A program made the position numbers and the translations under genes. From Gp6-AA40 sp035647075 (lineage in GTDB: Bacteria > Acidobacteriota > Vicinamibacteria > Vicinamibacterales > UBA2999), in NCBI GenBank assembly GCA_035647075.1, contig DASROF010000027.1:1-64000 (forward strand): 64,000 bases of DNA, given 5' to 3'. This document shows positions 42,948 through 54,333 of this stretch, one piece after another. A model generated the notes under the pieces. It saw only the letters and a program-made list of their open reading frames with translations, was not told the DNA's origin and searched no databases. The stretch's first letter is position 1; each line of letters starts with the position of its first letter.

Positions 42948-42969
42948 GGACCTCGCTCACACCTATAAT
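42941..42969 (+). promoter_or_regulatory. Promoter of the propeller kinase gene
   Basis: TTTATA (42941-42946), 17-bp spacer, consensus TATAAT (42964-42969). The -35 overlaps the last codons of the preceding gene. Predicted start near 42976, 9 nt before the ATG, with no Shine-Dalgarno. Confidence 0.65.
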
Positions 42970-42984
42970 CCGCCCAGCTCGACA

Positions 42985-45612
42985 ATGACCCTTTCTTCCG
43001 GTGCCCGTCTGGGAGCCTACGAAATCCTGGCAAAACTCGGCGAGGGCGGGATGGGCGAGGTGTATCGCGCCCGGGATACGCGCCTCAAGCGTGACGTCGC
43101 GATCAAAGTCCTGCCCGATGCGTTCGCGCGGGATCCGGATCGTCTGACCCGTTTTGAACGCGAGGCTGAACTGCTGGCCACGCTGAATCATCCCAATATC
43201 GCCAGCGTCTACGGGTTTGAGGAAGCCGCATCGGGCAGCGGCATTGTCCTCGAGCTCGTCGAAGGGCCGACGCTGTCGGATCGGATCGCGCAGGGACCGG
43301 TTCCAGTCGCAGAGGCTTTATCGATCGCGCGCCAGATGACGGACGCACTCGACGCGGCGCATCAGAAAGGCATCGTTCATCGCGATCTCAAGCCCGCAAA
43401 CATCAAGTTTACCGCTGGCGGCCAGGTCAAGGTGCTCGACTTCGGTCTGGCCAAGGCGATGGAGTCAGCGACGGCCGTGATCGCTGGCGCTTCGATCTCA
43501 CCGACGATGGTCTCGCCGGCAACACAGGCCGGAATCATCCTCGGCACGGCGGCCTACATGAGTCCCGAACAGGCGCGCGGGAAGGCCGTCGATCAACGCG
43601 CCGACATCTGGGCGTTTGGCTGCGTGCTGTTCGAGATGCTGACCGGGAGGTCGCCGTTCGGTTCTGCGGAAACCGTCTCCGATTCGATCGCGGCCATCCT
43701 CACTCGCGAGCCAGACTGGAACGCACTCCCGGCCGACACACCGGCGTCCGTCCGCAGGCTGCTTCGTCGCTGCACCCACAAGGACGTCGATCGCCGGATT
43801 CATCACATCGGCGATGCGCGGTTGGAGCTGGACGATGCCGCTGGCGAGTCAGTGCAGGACTCGAGTCACGCGACGGGCCGCGCATACTGGCGAACCGCGC
43901 TCCCGTGGGCGGTCGGCGCGATAGGAGTCGCCGTCGCTGCCGTCACCGTGCTGTGGCCACGAGCGGACCGTTCGACGTCGGCCGCGCCCGTGACTCGTCT
44001 CGAGCTCACACTGCCTCCTAACCTGGAGCTGTACACCTCGGCGAGGACGATTGCGCTGTCGCCGGATGGCAGTCGCCTCGCGTTTATCGGAGTGCTGAAC
44101 GGCTCGCGTCAAATCTACCTGCGGAGGCTGGATCACTTCGAGGCCACGACGCTGCGTGGGAGCGACGCCGTCTCGACGCTTTTCTTTTCGCCGGACGGAA
44201 CGTCGATCGGGTTCGTGACCTCCTCCGGTCTCCTCAAAACGATCTCTCTCACGGACGGCGTGGTGTTGACGGTGAGCGACCGGGTCAGCTTTCTGGGCGG
44301 TGGAGCCTGGGGCGCGGATGGCAGCCTCATCGTCCAGCGTGGCAGCACGTTGTGGCGTGTGCCGCGAACTGGAGGAGAGCCGAAGCAGTTGATGGCACTC
44401 GATGCCGCGCACCGCGATACGCGCCACGCATGGCCGATCGTGCTTCCGGACGGAAAGACGATGCTCTTTGCGGCGGCGTCGAACGACGGTTGGCGCATTG
44501 ACTCGCTCGATCTGGATATGGGCGAGCGACGTACCATCATTGAACGCGGAACCCTGCCCCTCTACGTGAACGTCGGGCAGCTTGCGTACTTCCGGGACGG
44601 GCAGATGTTTACGGTGCCGTTTGATGCCGCGGCGCTCAAGGTCACCGGACCCGCGGCGCCGCTCATCGAAGACGTTCCGACGCTGACGTCGGAGATTCCA
44701 CTCCTCGACGTGTCGTTGTCGGGTGCCATGATGTACTCGGCGACCACGGCCTTCAGCACGCTCGTGTGGGTCTCGCGAGGAGGTGAGGAGCAGGTTCTCA
44801 ATGGCGAACGCCGCAGCTACGCGAATCCGAGGATGTCGCCTGACGGTCAGCGGTTCATCGTCCAGGCAGGCGAGCTCTGGGTGGAAGACCTGGCGCGCGC
44901 AACCTTCAGCCGGCTGACAACCGGCACGATATTGGGGAACGGTTTCCCGATCTGGTTGCCGGACGGGCGGGTCATGTACCGCGGCCAGACGGGTCTCCGG
45001 GTGCAGGGAACGAGCGGCCCCGGCGGTGACGCGCAGGTGCTTCCGGGAACGACCGATCTCGATTACCCGGGCGTGATCGCGCCTGACGGCGACACGTTGG
45101 TGTTCCTGCGCAGCACCCAAGACTCGTCGTTCAACATCCTCACGTTGTCGCTCCGCAATCCCGCAAAGACATCGACGGTCCTACAGACGCCTTCGTACGA
45201 GGGCGGCGTCCGGCTGTCACCGGACGGTCGTTGGATGTCGTACGTTTCGAACGAGACCGGGCGCAACGAGATTTACCTCCGCCCATTCCCCGGCCCGGGC
45301 GAGCGCCAGCAGGTGTCGACTGACGGCGGTACGCAGGCGATCTGGAATCCGAATGGCCGTGAGATTTTTTATCGTGTCGACGACAAGATGATGGTGGTAC
45401 AGGTGACGACGAGTCCCACGCTGAAGATGTCGTCACCTGAGCTGCTGTTCGAGGCCCGGTACGCGTACGGCGCGGGCATCACCATTCCGAATTTCGACGT
45501 GTCGCGCGACGGCCAGCGCTTCGTAATGGTCAAACCGGAATCGGGCGCGGGGCGCTTGAACGTGGTGCTGAACTGGTTTGCCGACCGAGCCACAGTAACC
45601 GGGAAGAACTAA
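42985..45612 (+). CDS. Ser/Thr protein kinase with C-terminal beta-propeller (PD40/WD40-like)
   Basis: 875 aa. Kinase domain 11-280: Gly loop GEGGMGEV, VAIK (K41), HRDLKPANIK, DFGLAK, GTAAYMSPEQARGKAVDQRADIWAFGCVLFEMLTG. A membrane helix (about 302-320, ALPWAVGAIGVAVAAVTVLW) leads to an extracytoplasmic propeller with repeats like ALSPDGSRLAFIG, FFSPDGTSIGFVTS, VLPDGKTMLFAAA, MSPDGQRFIVQ and RLSPDGRWMSYVSNETGRNEIYLRPFPG. Intact catalytic residues. A very common Acidobacteriota architecture, presumably sensing a periplasmic signal. Confidence 0.93.
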   Translation: MTLSSGARLGAYEILAKLGEGGMGEVYRARDTRLKRDVAIKVLPDAFARDPDRLTRFEREAELLATLNHPNIASVYGFEEAASGSGIVLELVEGPTLSDRIAQGPVPVAEALSIARQMTDALDAAHQKGIVHRDLKPANIKFTAGGQVKVLDFGLAKAMESATAVIAGASISPTMVSPATQAGIILGTAAYMSPEQARGKAVDQRADIWAFGCVLFEMLTGRSPFGSAETVSDSIAAILTREPDWNALPADTPASVRRLLRRCTHKDVDRRIHHIGDARLELDDAAGESVQDSSHATGRAYWRTALPWAVGAIGVAVAAVTVLWPRADRSTSAAPVTRLELTLPPNLELYTSARTIALSPDGSRLAFIGVLNGSRQIYLRRLDHFEATTLRGSDAVSTLFFSPDGTSIGFVTSSGLLKTISLTDGVVLTVSDRVSFLGGGAWGADGSLIVQRGSTLWRVPRTGGEPKQLMALDAAHRDTRHAWPIVLPDGKTMLFAAASNDGWRIDSLDLDMGERRTIIERGTLPLYVNVGQLAYFRDGQMFTVPFDAAALKVTGPAAPLIEDVPTLTSEIPLLDVSLSGAMMYSATTAFSTLVWVSRGGEEQVLNGERRSYANPRMSPDGQRFIVQAGELWVEDLARATFSRLTTGTILGNGFPIWLPDGRVMYRGQTGLRVQGTSGPGGDAQVLPGTTDLDYPGVIAPDGDTLVFLRSTQDSSFNILTLSLRNPAKTSTVLQTPSYEGGVRLSPDGRWMSYVSNETGRNEIYLRPFPGPGERQQVSTDGGTQAIWNPNGREIFYRVDDKMMVVQVTTSPTLKMSSPELLFEARYAYGAGITIPNFDVSRDGQRFVMVKPESGAGRLNVVLNWFADRATVTGKN

Positions 45613-45992
45613 GGGCCGTCCCAATGAGGATTGGGTTCAGGCGTGCTGCCGTTTGTGCTCGTGGCGACGTCGGCAGCCCTCCGGGTGTGAAGCTGATGCC
45701 GACGTGGACAACACGTTCGGTCAGTACAAGAACATGGTCCTCGCGATGGTTGCGGTGTTCCAGGGTTCTGATCGCCTTCATCGCCGGAGCGGTTCTTACG
45801 CCGTCTCCGGCTCCCTGGAAGCGGCACGTCTGAGCCTGGCGCCGCCCTTTGCACCGACGGCCAACGTCCGAATTGGACCGACCGGCGACGCCGGCATTGC
45901 CACGACCAGCGAAGCGAAATCGCACCGACCAGCGTAAGAAGAATCGCACCGTGGGATAATGCGCGACTGATTCAGGTGAAAGGGTTCACACC
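45613..45992 (+). other. Intergenic region without a convincing gene
   Basis: 380 bp between the kinase and iorA-like gene. A 6-bp hairpin (CCCAAT, loop GAGG, ATTGGG at 45620-45635) follows the kinase stop and may be a weak terminator. Two short overlapping open frames (45624-45833 and 45653-45937) show no recognisable family or good start and are rich in Arg/Ser as chance frames are. The 3' end holds a tandem repeat and GATAAT (45955-45960), a likely -10 for the next operon. Could be a decayed gene. Confidence 0.55.
45903..45949 (+). repeat. Imperfect tandem repeat upstream of the molybdoenzyme operon
   Basis: Unit 1 (45903-45925) and unit 2 (45926-45949) both begin CGACCAGCG and end AATCGCAC, with a variable centre. 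They abut each other and end 5 bp before the predicted -10 GATAAT, a position suited to an activator or repressor. Confidence 0.6.
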
Positions 45993-46447
45993 ATGCGATT
46001 GACAGTGAACGGCAAGGCCCAGACATACAACGACGATCCGGAGATGCCGCTGCTCTGGTACCTCCGCGACGATTTGCGGCTCACCGGCACCCGCTTCGGC
46101 TGCGGCGCCGGCCTGTGCGGCGCGTGCACGGTGCACGTGAACGGCCAGGCCGTCCGCTCGTGCCAGACGCGGATGGGCACGCTGGAGTCGAAGACCGTGC
46201 TCACGATCGACGCGCTCGCTGAGGGTGGCAAGCTGCACCCTGTGCAGCGCGCCTGGATCCAGCACGACGTCCCGCAGTGCGGCTACTGTCAGTCCGGTCA
46301 AATCATGTCGGCCGTCGCGCTGTTGAAGACGACACCGAACCCGACCGACGCGCAGATCGACGCGGCCATGGCGGGCAATATCTGCCGCTGTGGCACCTAT
46401 CAGCGCATCCGCGCCGCGATCAAGACCGCGGCAAAGGAGCGTGGGTG

Positions 46448-46448
<1 letters not shown>
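45993..46448 (+). CDS. (2Fe-2S)-binding oxidoreductase subunit (IorA-like)
   Basis: 151 aa small subunit of a xanthine-oxidase-family enzyme. The N-terminal plant-type cluster uses C37, C42, C45 and C57 (RFGCGAGLCGACTVHVNGQAVRSC), and the C-terminal helical cluster uses C96, C99, C131 and C133 (PQCGYCQSGQ, GNICRCGTY). It passes electrons from the molybdenum subunit. AAAGGG lies 9 bases before the ATG; the stop overlaps the next start (TGATG). Confidence 0.94.
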
Positions 46449-48721
<2,273 letters not shown>

Positions 48722-48726
48722 TCGTG

Positions 48727-48766
48727 ACCGGACGCGACTGACCGCCGGGGCGTCCGGTTATTTCTT
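48727..48766 (+). terminator. Intrinsic terminator after the molybdoenzyme operon
   Basis: Perfect 9-bp arms ACCGGACGC (48727-48735) and GCGTCCGGT (48750-48758), 14-base loop, followed by TATTTCTT. It begins 6 bp after the IorB-like stop and its right arm touches the stop of the convergent gene. Confidence 0.75.
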
Positions 48767-49804
48767 ATCGCCGAACAGCTGACGGTAATCGCGGTTGTTC
48801 TCGCAGACGAACTCGAAGATCCGCTTCTGCGGCGCGTCGACGAACCGGAAACTCCGATTCGTCTTCCAGGGGCCGGCAAAGACATTCGGATCGTCGATCG
48901 TGAGCTCGTACTCGACACCCTCGGGCACTCGGGTGAGGCGCTCCACCGTGTGCAGATCCTCCGAGTGCCGATAGCCGTTGATCTCGGTCTTGTCGTTGTA
49001 GCCGATCGTGTCGACCACGAGTGTGTCGCCTTCCCAGTGACCGACTGAATCGCCAAGCCACGAAGGATCGGGATCGGCCTGATGCGGCTCACCATCGAGC
49101 GGAATGATTCGGAACGTGCCGGGATACTCGTGGAAGATCACGAGATAGTCCTTGTTCTGAATGAACTGGAATTCATACGGCACGCCAAAGGAGTTTGGCG
49201 GAATCAACGGCAGGCAATCGGACGTCGCTCCCGTGTCGAGCGGGCCACGGGTGACCCGATACTTCTCGGCTCCGGGCTTGAGCGCGGGCGCCGCGCCGCC
49301 CCCGCGCCCGCCGAACAGGTTCGCCCACCCGTAGACGCCAGAGAAGTCCGGCTTGCCATCCGGCGTGCGCCGAATCGCCGTGCTCGCGCCCGCGGCCGCG
49401 CCGGCAGCCGCGGTGACGGGCTTCGTACCGGGGACGGTCACGGTCACCGTCTGTGTCACTGAGCCGGCACTCAACGTGTACGTTGTCGTCGCCGTGGGCG
49501 TGACACGCTGCGAACCGCGGGGCGCGACCCGACCGACGCCCGGCTCGATCGTCCCGAAGCCGTTGAAGCCGGTTGCCGACGGCGGATTCTCGATGTGCCA
49601 GACCAGAAGGGCCGACTCGCCGGGCTTGATCGTCGCCGGCTTCGCCTCGAACGTGACGATCCGCGTCGCCGGGGCCGCTGCTCCGCGGCCGCGGCCCGCC
49701 GCCGGCGGCGCCTGTCCCTGGGGCGCCTGCGGGGCGGCTGAAATTACGGCGAATCCGCCAAGCAACACGGCGACGAGCGAGCCAGTCGTGAATTTCTTCA
49801 ACAC
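48758..49804 (-). CDS. Secreted protein of unknown function, Acidobacteria type
   Basis: 348 aa from GTG 49804, with a signal sequence (LKKFTTGSLVAVLLGGFAVISAA) and a Pro/Gly/Ala linker. Residues about 50-130 look like an Ig-like domain (IVTFEAKPATIKPGESALLVWHIENPPSA... TYTLSAGSVTQTVTVTV). The C-terminal half begins RRTPDGKPDFSGVYGW and has GHWEGDTLVVDTIGYNDKTEINGYRHSEDLHTVERLTR, a block I associate with a large Acidobacteriota family of unknown role. A TACAAT hexamer (49816-49811) places the predicted transcript start at the GTG. Confidence 0.65.
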   Translation of the reverse strand: MLKKFTTGSLVAVLLGGFAVISAAPQAPQGQAPPAAGRGRGAAAPATRIVTFEAKPATIKPGESALLVWHIENPPSATGFNGFGTIEPGVGRVAPRGSQRVTPTATTTYTLSAGSVTQTVTVTVPGTKPVTAAAGAAAGASTAIRRTPDGKPDFSGVYGWANLFGGRGGGAAPALKPGAEKYRVTRGPLDTGATSDCLPLIPPNSFGVPYEFQFIQNKDYLVIFHEYPGTFRIIPLDGEPHQADPDPSWLGDSVGHWEGDTLVVDTIGYNDKTEINGYRHSEDLHTVERLTRVPEGVEYELTIDDPNVFAGPWKTNRSFRFVDAPQKRIFEFVCENNRDYRQLFGDKK

Positions 49805-49896
49805 GCGCCAATTGTATCGCCGGGGGCGAACCATGCACCGCAGCGGACCGCCTCGCATTACAATCCCGCCGCGTCCCTTCTTCTGGAGATCGACAC

Positions 49897-51273
49897 ATGA
49901 CCAGATTGATCCGCTATCTCGCCATTGCCACCTTGGGCCTGCTCGGACCTTGGGCCCTGGGCCTTGGCCCTCATCATCTGGCCGCCCAGCAGGACGTCCC
50001 GTTCAATGGCACCACGCCCCGCGCGCCGCAGGGCCTCAAGATTCCGCCGTTACCCGAGGCGCCGGTGCGCTTCGAAACGGGCGAGGGACAGAACATCAAG
50101 GTGTCGGTCTACGCCCGCGGGTTCCAGAACCCCTGGAGCATGGCGTGGGTGTCTGACGACACGATGCTCGTCGCTGAACGCGGCGGCACGATCAAGATTG
50201 TGCGTAATGGAGTCGTTGATCCGCAGCCCGTGGCCGGCGCGCCGCGGGCCATCGGCGCCGGTCTGTCGGGCACTGATCTGGCGCTGCATCCCGACTTCGA
50301 ACGCAATCACTACGTCTACATCAGCTACACCAAGCCGATAGACGCGGCGCCCGGAGCGCGGGCGGCAGGGCAGGGTGCTCGCGCCGCTGGCGCGGGAGCG
50401 GGCGCTGCTCCGCCTGCCGCTGGTGCGGCCGCAGGTCAGGGCGGCGCTGCCGGAGCAAATGCTCCTGCCGGTGGTGGTGGAGGACGAGGTGGTGGCGGCC
50501 GCGGCGCCGCCCAGCCGGCGACGCTGGCGGTCGCGCGTGCGGTCTGGAACGGCAAGGGATTTACTGACGTGAAGGACATCTTCGTCGGCGAAGGCAGCAG
50601 CGGCGGCCCGATCGTGTTCGGCGGCGACGGCATGCTCTACGTCGCGCACGGAGGCGGCGACACTCAGTCGCTGAAGACGCTCGGCGGCAAGATTCTGCGA
50701 CTGACCGATGAGGGCAAGGTACCGCCGGACAACCCGTTCGTCGGCCGCGCCGACGCGAGACCCGAGATCTTCACGCAGGGTCATCGCACGTTCCTGCGCA
50801 TGGCGAAACACCCGCTCACCGGTCAGATCTGGCAGATCGAGAATGGGCCGAACGGCGGCGATGAAGTGAACGTCCTCGTGCCCGGCGCCAACTACGGTTG
50901 GCCGCTCATCAGTCTCGGGCGCAGCTATCCCGGGCCGTGGCAGGGCCCGTTCACGAAGGAAGGATTCCGCGACCCGGTCATCTACTGGATGCCCGCGATT
51001 GCTGTCTCGAGCATCACCTTCTATACCGGCGACAAGCTGCCCAAATGGAAGGGCGATGTGTTCGTCAGCGGCATGCGGTACGGTGAGATTCCTGGAACTG
51101 GCCGCCTCGATCGGATCCTGATCAACAAGAACTACGAGGAACTGCGGCGCGAGACGCTGCTCGGCGATCTGCACCGGCGGATTCGCGACGTGAAGCAGGG
51201 TCGTGATGGCCTGCTCTACGTGGCCACCGATGAAGCGGACGCCGCAATCCTGAAGATCGAGCCGGCGGACTGA
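49897..51273 (+). CDS. PQQ-dependent sugar dehydrogenase (glucose/sorbosone dehydrogenase family)
   Basis: 458 aa periplasmic beta-propeller with a signal peptide ending HLAAQQ. GFQNPWSMAWVSDDTMLVAERGGTIKIV, GTDLALHPDFERNHYVYISYT, SSGGPIVFGGDGMLYVAHGGGD, GHRTFLRMAKHPLTGQIWQIENGPNGGDEVNVL and NYGWPLISLG fit the soluble aldose dehydrogenase (YliI/Asd) group. A Gly/Ala-rich insertion (about 150-208) interrupts the second to third blade. Part of the signal peptide is encoded by a CCTTGGG heptamer array. Confidence 0.88.
   Translation: MTRLIRYLAIATLGLLGPWALGLGPHHLAAQQDVPFNGTTPRAPQGLKIPPLPEAPVRFETGEGQNIKVSVYARGFQNPWSMAWVSDDTMLVAERGGTIKIVRNGVVDPQPVAGAPRAIGAGLSGTDLALHPDFERNHYVYISYTKPIDAAPGARAAGQGARAAGAGAGAAPPAAGAAAGQGGAAGANAPAGGGGGRGGGGRGAAQPATLAVARAVWNGKGFTDVKDIFVGEGSSGGPIVFGGDGMLYVAHGGGDTQSLKTLGGKILRLTDEGKVPPDNPFVGRADARPEIFTQGHRTFLRMAKHPLTGQIWQIENGPNGGDEVNVLVPGANYGWPLISLGRSYPGPWQGPFTKEGFRDPVIYWMPAIAVSSITFYTGDKLPKWKGDVFVSGMRYGEIPGTGRLDRILINKNYEELRRETLLGDLHRRIRDVKQGRDGLLYVATDEADAAILKIEPAD
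49931..49968 (+). repeat. CCTTGGG heptamer array inside a signal-peptide coding region
   Basis: CCTTGGG (49948-49954), CCCTGGG (49955-49961), CCTTGGC (49962-49968) in 7-bp register, with an extra CCTTGGG at 49931. It encodes LGPWALGLGP. The complement is the AAGG-type heptamer found at 16795. Confidence 0.6.
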
Positions 51274-51331
51274 GCACCCGCGTCGGCGGATCGCCGCGGC
51301 GCCTCAATCGTTGTACCCGCACCCGGAGCGA

Positions 51332-52507
51332 ATGGTGACCAGGCGTGCGTGGATCGTCTCGGCCTGTGCCGTCGGAGCAGTGCTCTGGCTCGCGTTGTTT
51401 CTGCAGCGGCACGAGCGGCCGGACTTCTCGGACTTTCACGTCTACTGGGTCGCTGGAGAAAAGGCGGCGCGCCACCTGACGGCCTACGACGTCGAAGGTC
51501 ACTACCAGTTCAAGTACTCCCCCTTCGTGGCGCTGCTCTGGGCCGTTCCCACCTACATTGGCAGCGAGCGTCTGTGGTCGGGCCTTCATTACGTGGTCAC
51601 CGGTATCGGCTGGTACGCGCTGCTGTTCTGGCTGGCACGGCGGGTGGACGAAACCCGCGCATGGGCGCTGTGGGCCGCGGGTGTGGTGGTGTTCTCGGTC
51701 GCGATCCGTGACGAGTTGAAGCTCGGTCAGGTGAACCTGTGGCCATTCCTGCTCGTGCTGCCGGCGTGGGTGGCACGCCGCCCCACGCGCGCCGGGCGTG
51801 ACGCCCGCGGCTTCTGGATCGGCGCGGCATGGGCACTCGCCGTGCAATGGAAGCTGTACGCGCTGCTGCTCGCGCCGCTCTGGCTACTGCGGCGTCGAGC
51901 TGCGGTGTTCGCCGGCGCGGTCGCCATCACTCTGCTGACGCTTGTCGCGGTGCCTGCGCTCGTTCACGGTTGGACGTTTGCCGTTTCGGAGGACCTGCGC
52001 TGGCTCGCCAGCCTCACCGATTCGTCGCAAGCGCTGCTGGTCTCTCGATACAACGTTTCGCTGCTCGGTGTGCTCGGGAAAGCCGCGGACGCATTCGGCC
52101 TTTCGCTCGGGGTCTGGGCGTATCTGATCTGGGTCGCCGTTCTGATCACCGGGCTGTCGACGGTGGTGTGGGCCGAACGCCGCAACCCGGATCGGCTTCC
52201 GTTGTTCTGGTCGGCGTCGTTCTCCTGGGCGCTGGTCGCTGTCGTCAACCCGCTGGTCTGGCCCTACTGGCAGTTGCTCGCCGCACCACTGTTCTTGATT
52301 TACCTCGCGCGCGGCACCGAGCGCGATTGGCGCGGCGACGATCCAGTCTTCTGGCCGGTCGTTGGTGCGTTCGCCGTGATGAACTGGGCCCAGAATTCTC
52401 CGCTCGTACATTACGGCGGCGGGCTCGTAGCGCTGCTCGCGTTGCTCGGCGACGCGCGTCGTCGCGCATCGCGACCGGCGACGGCTACTCCGCTCGAGGC
52501 TGGCTGA
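51332..52507 (+). CDS. GT87/DUF2029-family membrane glycosyltransferase
   Basis: 391 aa, about nine to ten helices. The N-terminal loop DFSDFHVYWVAGEKAARHLTAYD (acidic pair for the lipid-sugar donor) and QFKYSPFVALLWAVPTYIG, then VQWKLYALLLAPLWLL and VNPLVWPYWQ, match polyprenyl-phosphate-mannose-type GT-C enzymes (DUF2029). ATG 51332 preferred over TTG 51311. Acceptor unknown. Converges on and overlaps the pyruvate kinase gene by 23 bp. Confidence 0.8.
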   Translation: MVTRRAWIVSACAVGAVLWLALFLQRHERPDFSDFHVYWVAGEKAARHLTAYDVEGHYQFKYSPFVALLWAVPTYIGSERLWSGLHYVVTGIGWYALLFWLARRVDETRAWALWAAGVVVFSVAIRDELKLGQVNLWPFLLVLPAWVARRPTRAGRDARGFWIGAAWALAVQWKLYALLLAPLWLLRRRAAVFAGAVAITLLTLVAVPALVHGWTFAVSEDLRWLASLTDSSQALLVSRYNVSLLGVLGKAADAFGLSLGVWAYLIWVAVLITGLSTVVWAERRNPDRLPLFWSASFSWALVAVVNPLVWPYWQLLAAPLFLIYLARGTERDWRGDDPVFWPVVGAFAVMNWAQNSPLVHYGGGLVALLALLGDARRRASRPATATPLEAG

Positions 52508-54329
52508 AAAACCGGTCCGCGAGCCGCGACTGACAGAGCATCGCGCTCTTCTTCTGCTGGTGCGCCTGCATGCGGGCGAGGATCGTGGCGAGCGCATGAA
52601 CCGCGTCGAGAATATGCGCGCCCTTGTTGAGCATCACGCACTCGGCCCGTTCTCCCATTGCCGCATCCGTGATCTCAGCGCGCGAGGGGATGCCGCGCTT
52701 CGCCAGCGACTCGAGCACCTGAGTTGCCCAGATGACCGGCACATGCGACGCCTCCGCCATCCAGAGGATCTCTTCCTGTACCTCTGCGAGCCGTTCGAAC
52801 CCGCACTCGACAGCGAGGTCGCCCCTCGCGATCATCACACCGGCGGCGGTGCTGTGCATGACGGCCATCAACAGGGACGGCAACTGCTCGAATGCGCGGC
52901 GGGTCTCGATCTTGAGGATCAACGGAAGCTCGGGCCGGCCGAGTGTGCCCAGTTGCTCCTGCAGCATGCGCACCTCTTCAGCGGTGCGCACAAACGAATA
53001 GCCGACGATGTCGGCTCGTGCCGCGATGAAGCGGAGATCGTCCTGATCCTTGGACGACATCGGCGGTATCCGCAGCGTGCTGTCCGGCAGGTTGATGCCC
53101 TTATCAGCGCCAAGCGTCAGCCCGGCGCTGTTCGCATGCGTGATCGCCACTTCCACATCGGCGGAGCCGACGTGCCGAATCACTCCGCCGATCCTGCCGT
53201 CGTCGAACCATACTGCCTCGCCGGGTTTGACGTCGTCGAGAATCTCCGGCAGCGTCACGCCGATTCGCGCCGGCGCCAGGACGTTGCCCTGCTGATCGCG
53301 CGCAGCAGGGCGGCCGTGCGCCGGGTCCTTCGTCAGGATCAGCGTATCGCCGGCCGACAGCTGGATGACCTGCTCTGTAGCCGGCAGATCCTCCACGTGC
53401 GTCCGACGCTGATGACCGGCGCACCGCCGCTCGCGGACGAGCGTGGTCCCAGGTACGACGTAGGCGGTCTGATCTGCTTCCGCCCATGCGCCGCCGGCGT
53501 CGAGCGCCGTCACCGTCAACTCACGTTTCGCATCGCGCGCATCAAACAGTGTGATGCGATCCCCGACGGTCAGCTGCGCCACCCATGAGCCGCGAACCGG
53601 GAGCGTCGCAGCCGCGGGCTCGGTCGGCGCTCGCGGGTGTTCTGCCGGTGTCAGCCAGATCCGCGCGGGCGCGGTAACCTGGCCGAAGGCGTCCCGGTCG
53701 GGCCGCCAGCGTACGACGCGGGGTCCGCTCTCAATGCCGCCCGTGCGCAACTTCGGGCCGGCGAGGTCCATGACTGTGCGGCACGGTCGGCGGATGTCAT
53801 CGGACGCGCGGCGGAGGTGGCGAAGCGTGCGTTCCCACACGTCAGGATCGTCGTGGGCGCAATTGATCCGCATGCAGTCCATGCCCGACGTCAGCAGATT
53901 GCGGACCAGCGTGTAGTCGTGAGCGGCCTCGGTCGGCATGGTCACCATGATGCGGACCGTACGGCCCGGCGGCGCCGGTCCGAACAACGCGTCGGTGTGT
54001 GCATCCAGCAGCGCGCGCCCGACGTTCGGCGGGGGAAGGGCCGCGGGCAGCGCGGCCTCAAGGCGTCGCAGGATCCCAATCACGGCCTCGACGTTTTCGA
54101 GCGCCCTCGCCTCCGCCCCCTCAAGCGACGAGAGGCCGAGCGAGTCGAGCTGGCGCTGCAGCCCCCGCAGGTCGTGCCGTCGCAGCGCAAGGTAGTGCAG
54201 CAGGTTGCGTGCGCTGGCGTGTGTCTGTGCCGGCAGGTCCATCAACCCGCCCTCGGCCTCCGCGCCGAGCATCTCGGTGCGGAGGTCGATCAGCGTGCGA
54301 CTCATGTCATCAAGCGTTTGTAGGGCCAC
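52485..54329 (-). CDS. Pyruvate kinase, long N-terminal extension and no C-terminal domain
   Basis: 614 aa. Residues 1-120 are a helical extension (SARNLLHYLALRRHDLRGLQRQLDSLGLSSLEG). The barrel starts at VRIMVTMPTEAAHDYTLVRNLL. Conserved: R-I-N in GMDCMRINCAHDD, LKIET (catalytic Lys, metal Glu), MIARGDLAVECGFE, PVIWATQVLESLAKRGIPSRAEITDAA. The K+ region reads MDLAGPKLRTG in place of LDTKGPEIRTG: Leu for Thr113, Lys for Glu117 (rabbit numbering), the K+-independent pattern. The B domain is enlarged, and the chain ends just after the barrel (AECVMLNKGAHILDAV), lacking the usual regulatory C domain. GTG start after GAGGA. Confidence 0.88.
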   Translation of the reverse strand: MALQTLDDMSRTLIDLRTEMLGAEAEGGLMDLPAQTHASARNLLHYLALRRHDLRGLQRQLDSLGLSSLEGAEARALENVEAVIGILRRLEAALPAALPPPNVGRALLDAHTDALFGPAPPGRTVRIMVTMPTEAAHDYTLVRNLLTSGMDCMRINCAHDDPDVWERTLRHLRRASDDIRRPCRTVMDLAGPKLRTGGIESGPRVVRWRPDRDAFGQVTAPARIWLTPAEHPRAPTEPAAATLPVRGSWVAQLTVGDRITLFDARDAKRELTVTALDAGGAWAEADQTAYVVPGTTLVRERRCAGHQRRTHVEDLPATEQVIQLSAGDTLILTKDPAHGRPAARDQQGNVLAPARIGVTLPEILDDVKPGEAVWFDDGRIGGVIRHVGSADVEVAITHANSAGLTLGADKGINLPDSTLRIPPMSSKDQDDLRFIAARADIVGYSFVRTAEEVRMLQEQLGTLGRPELPLILKIETRRAFEQLPSLLMAVMHSTAAGVMIARGDLAVECGFERLAEVQEEILWMAEASHVPVIWATQVLESLAKRGIPSRAEITDAAMGERAECVMLNKGAHILDAVHALATILARMQAHQQKKSAMLCQSRLADRFFSQPRAE

Positions 54330-54333
54330 GGCA

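Noticed and set aside
43849..45120. 423-aa minus-strand frame
   Set aside because: Antisense to the kinase propeller region, which has clear SPDG repeats.
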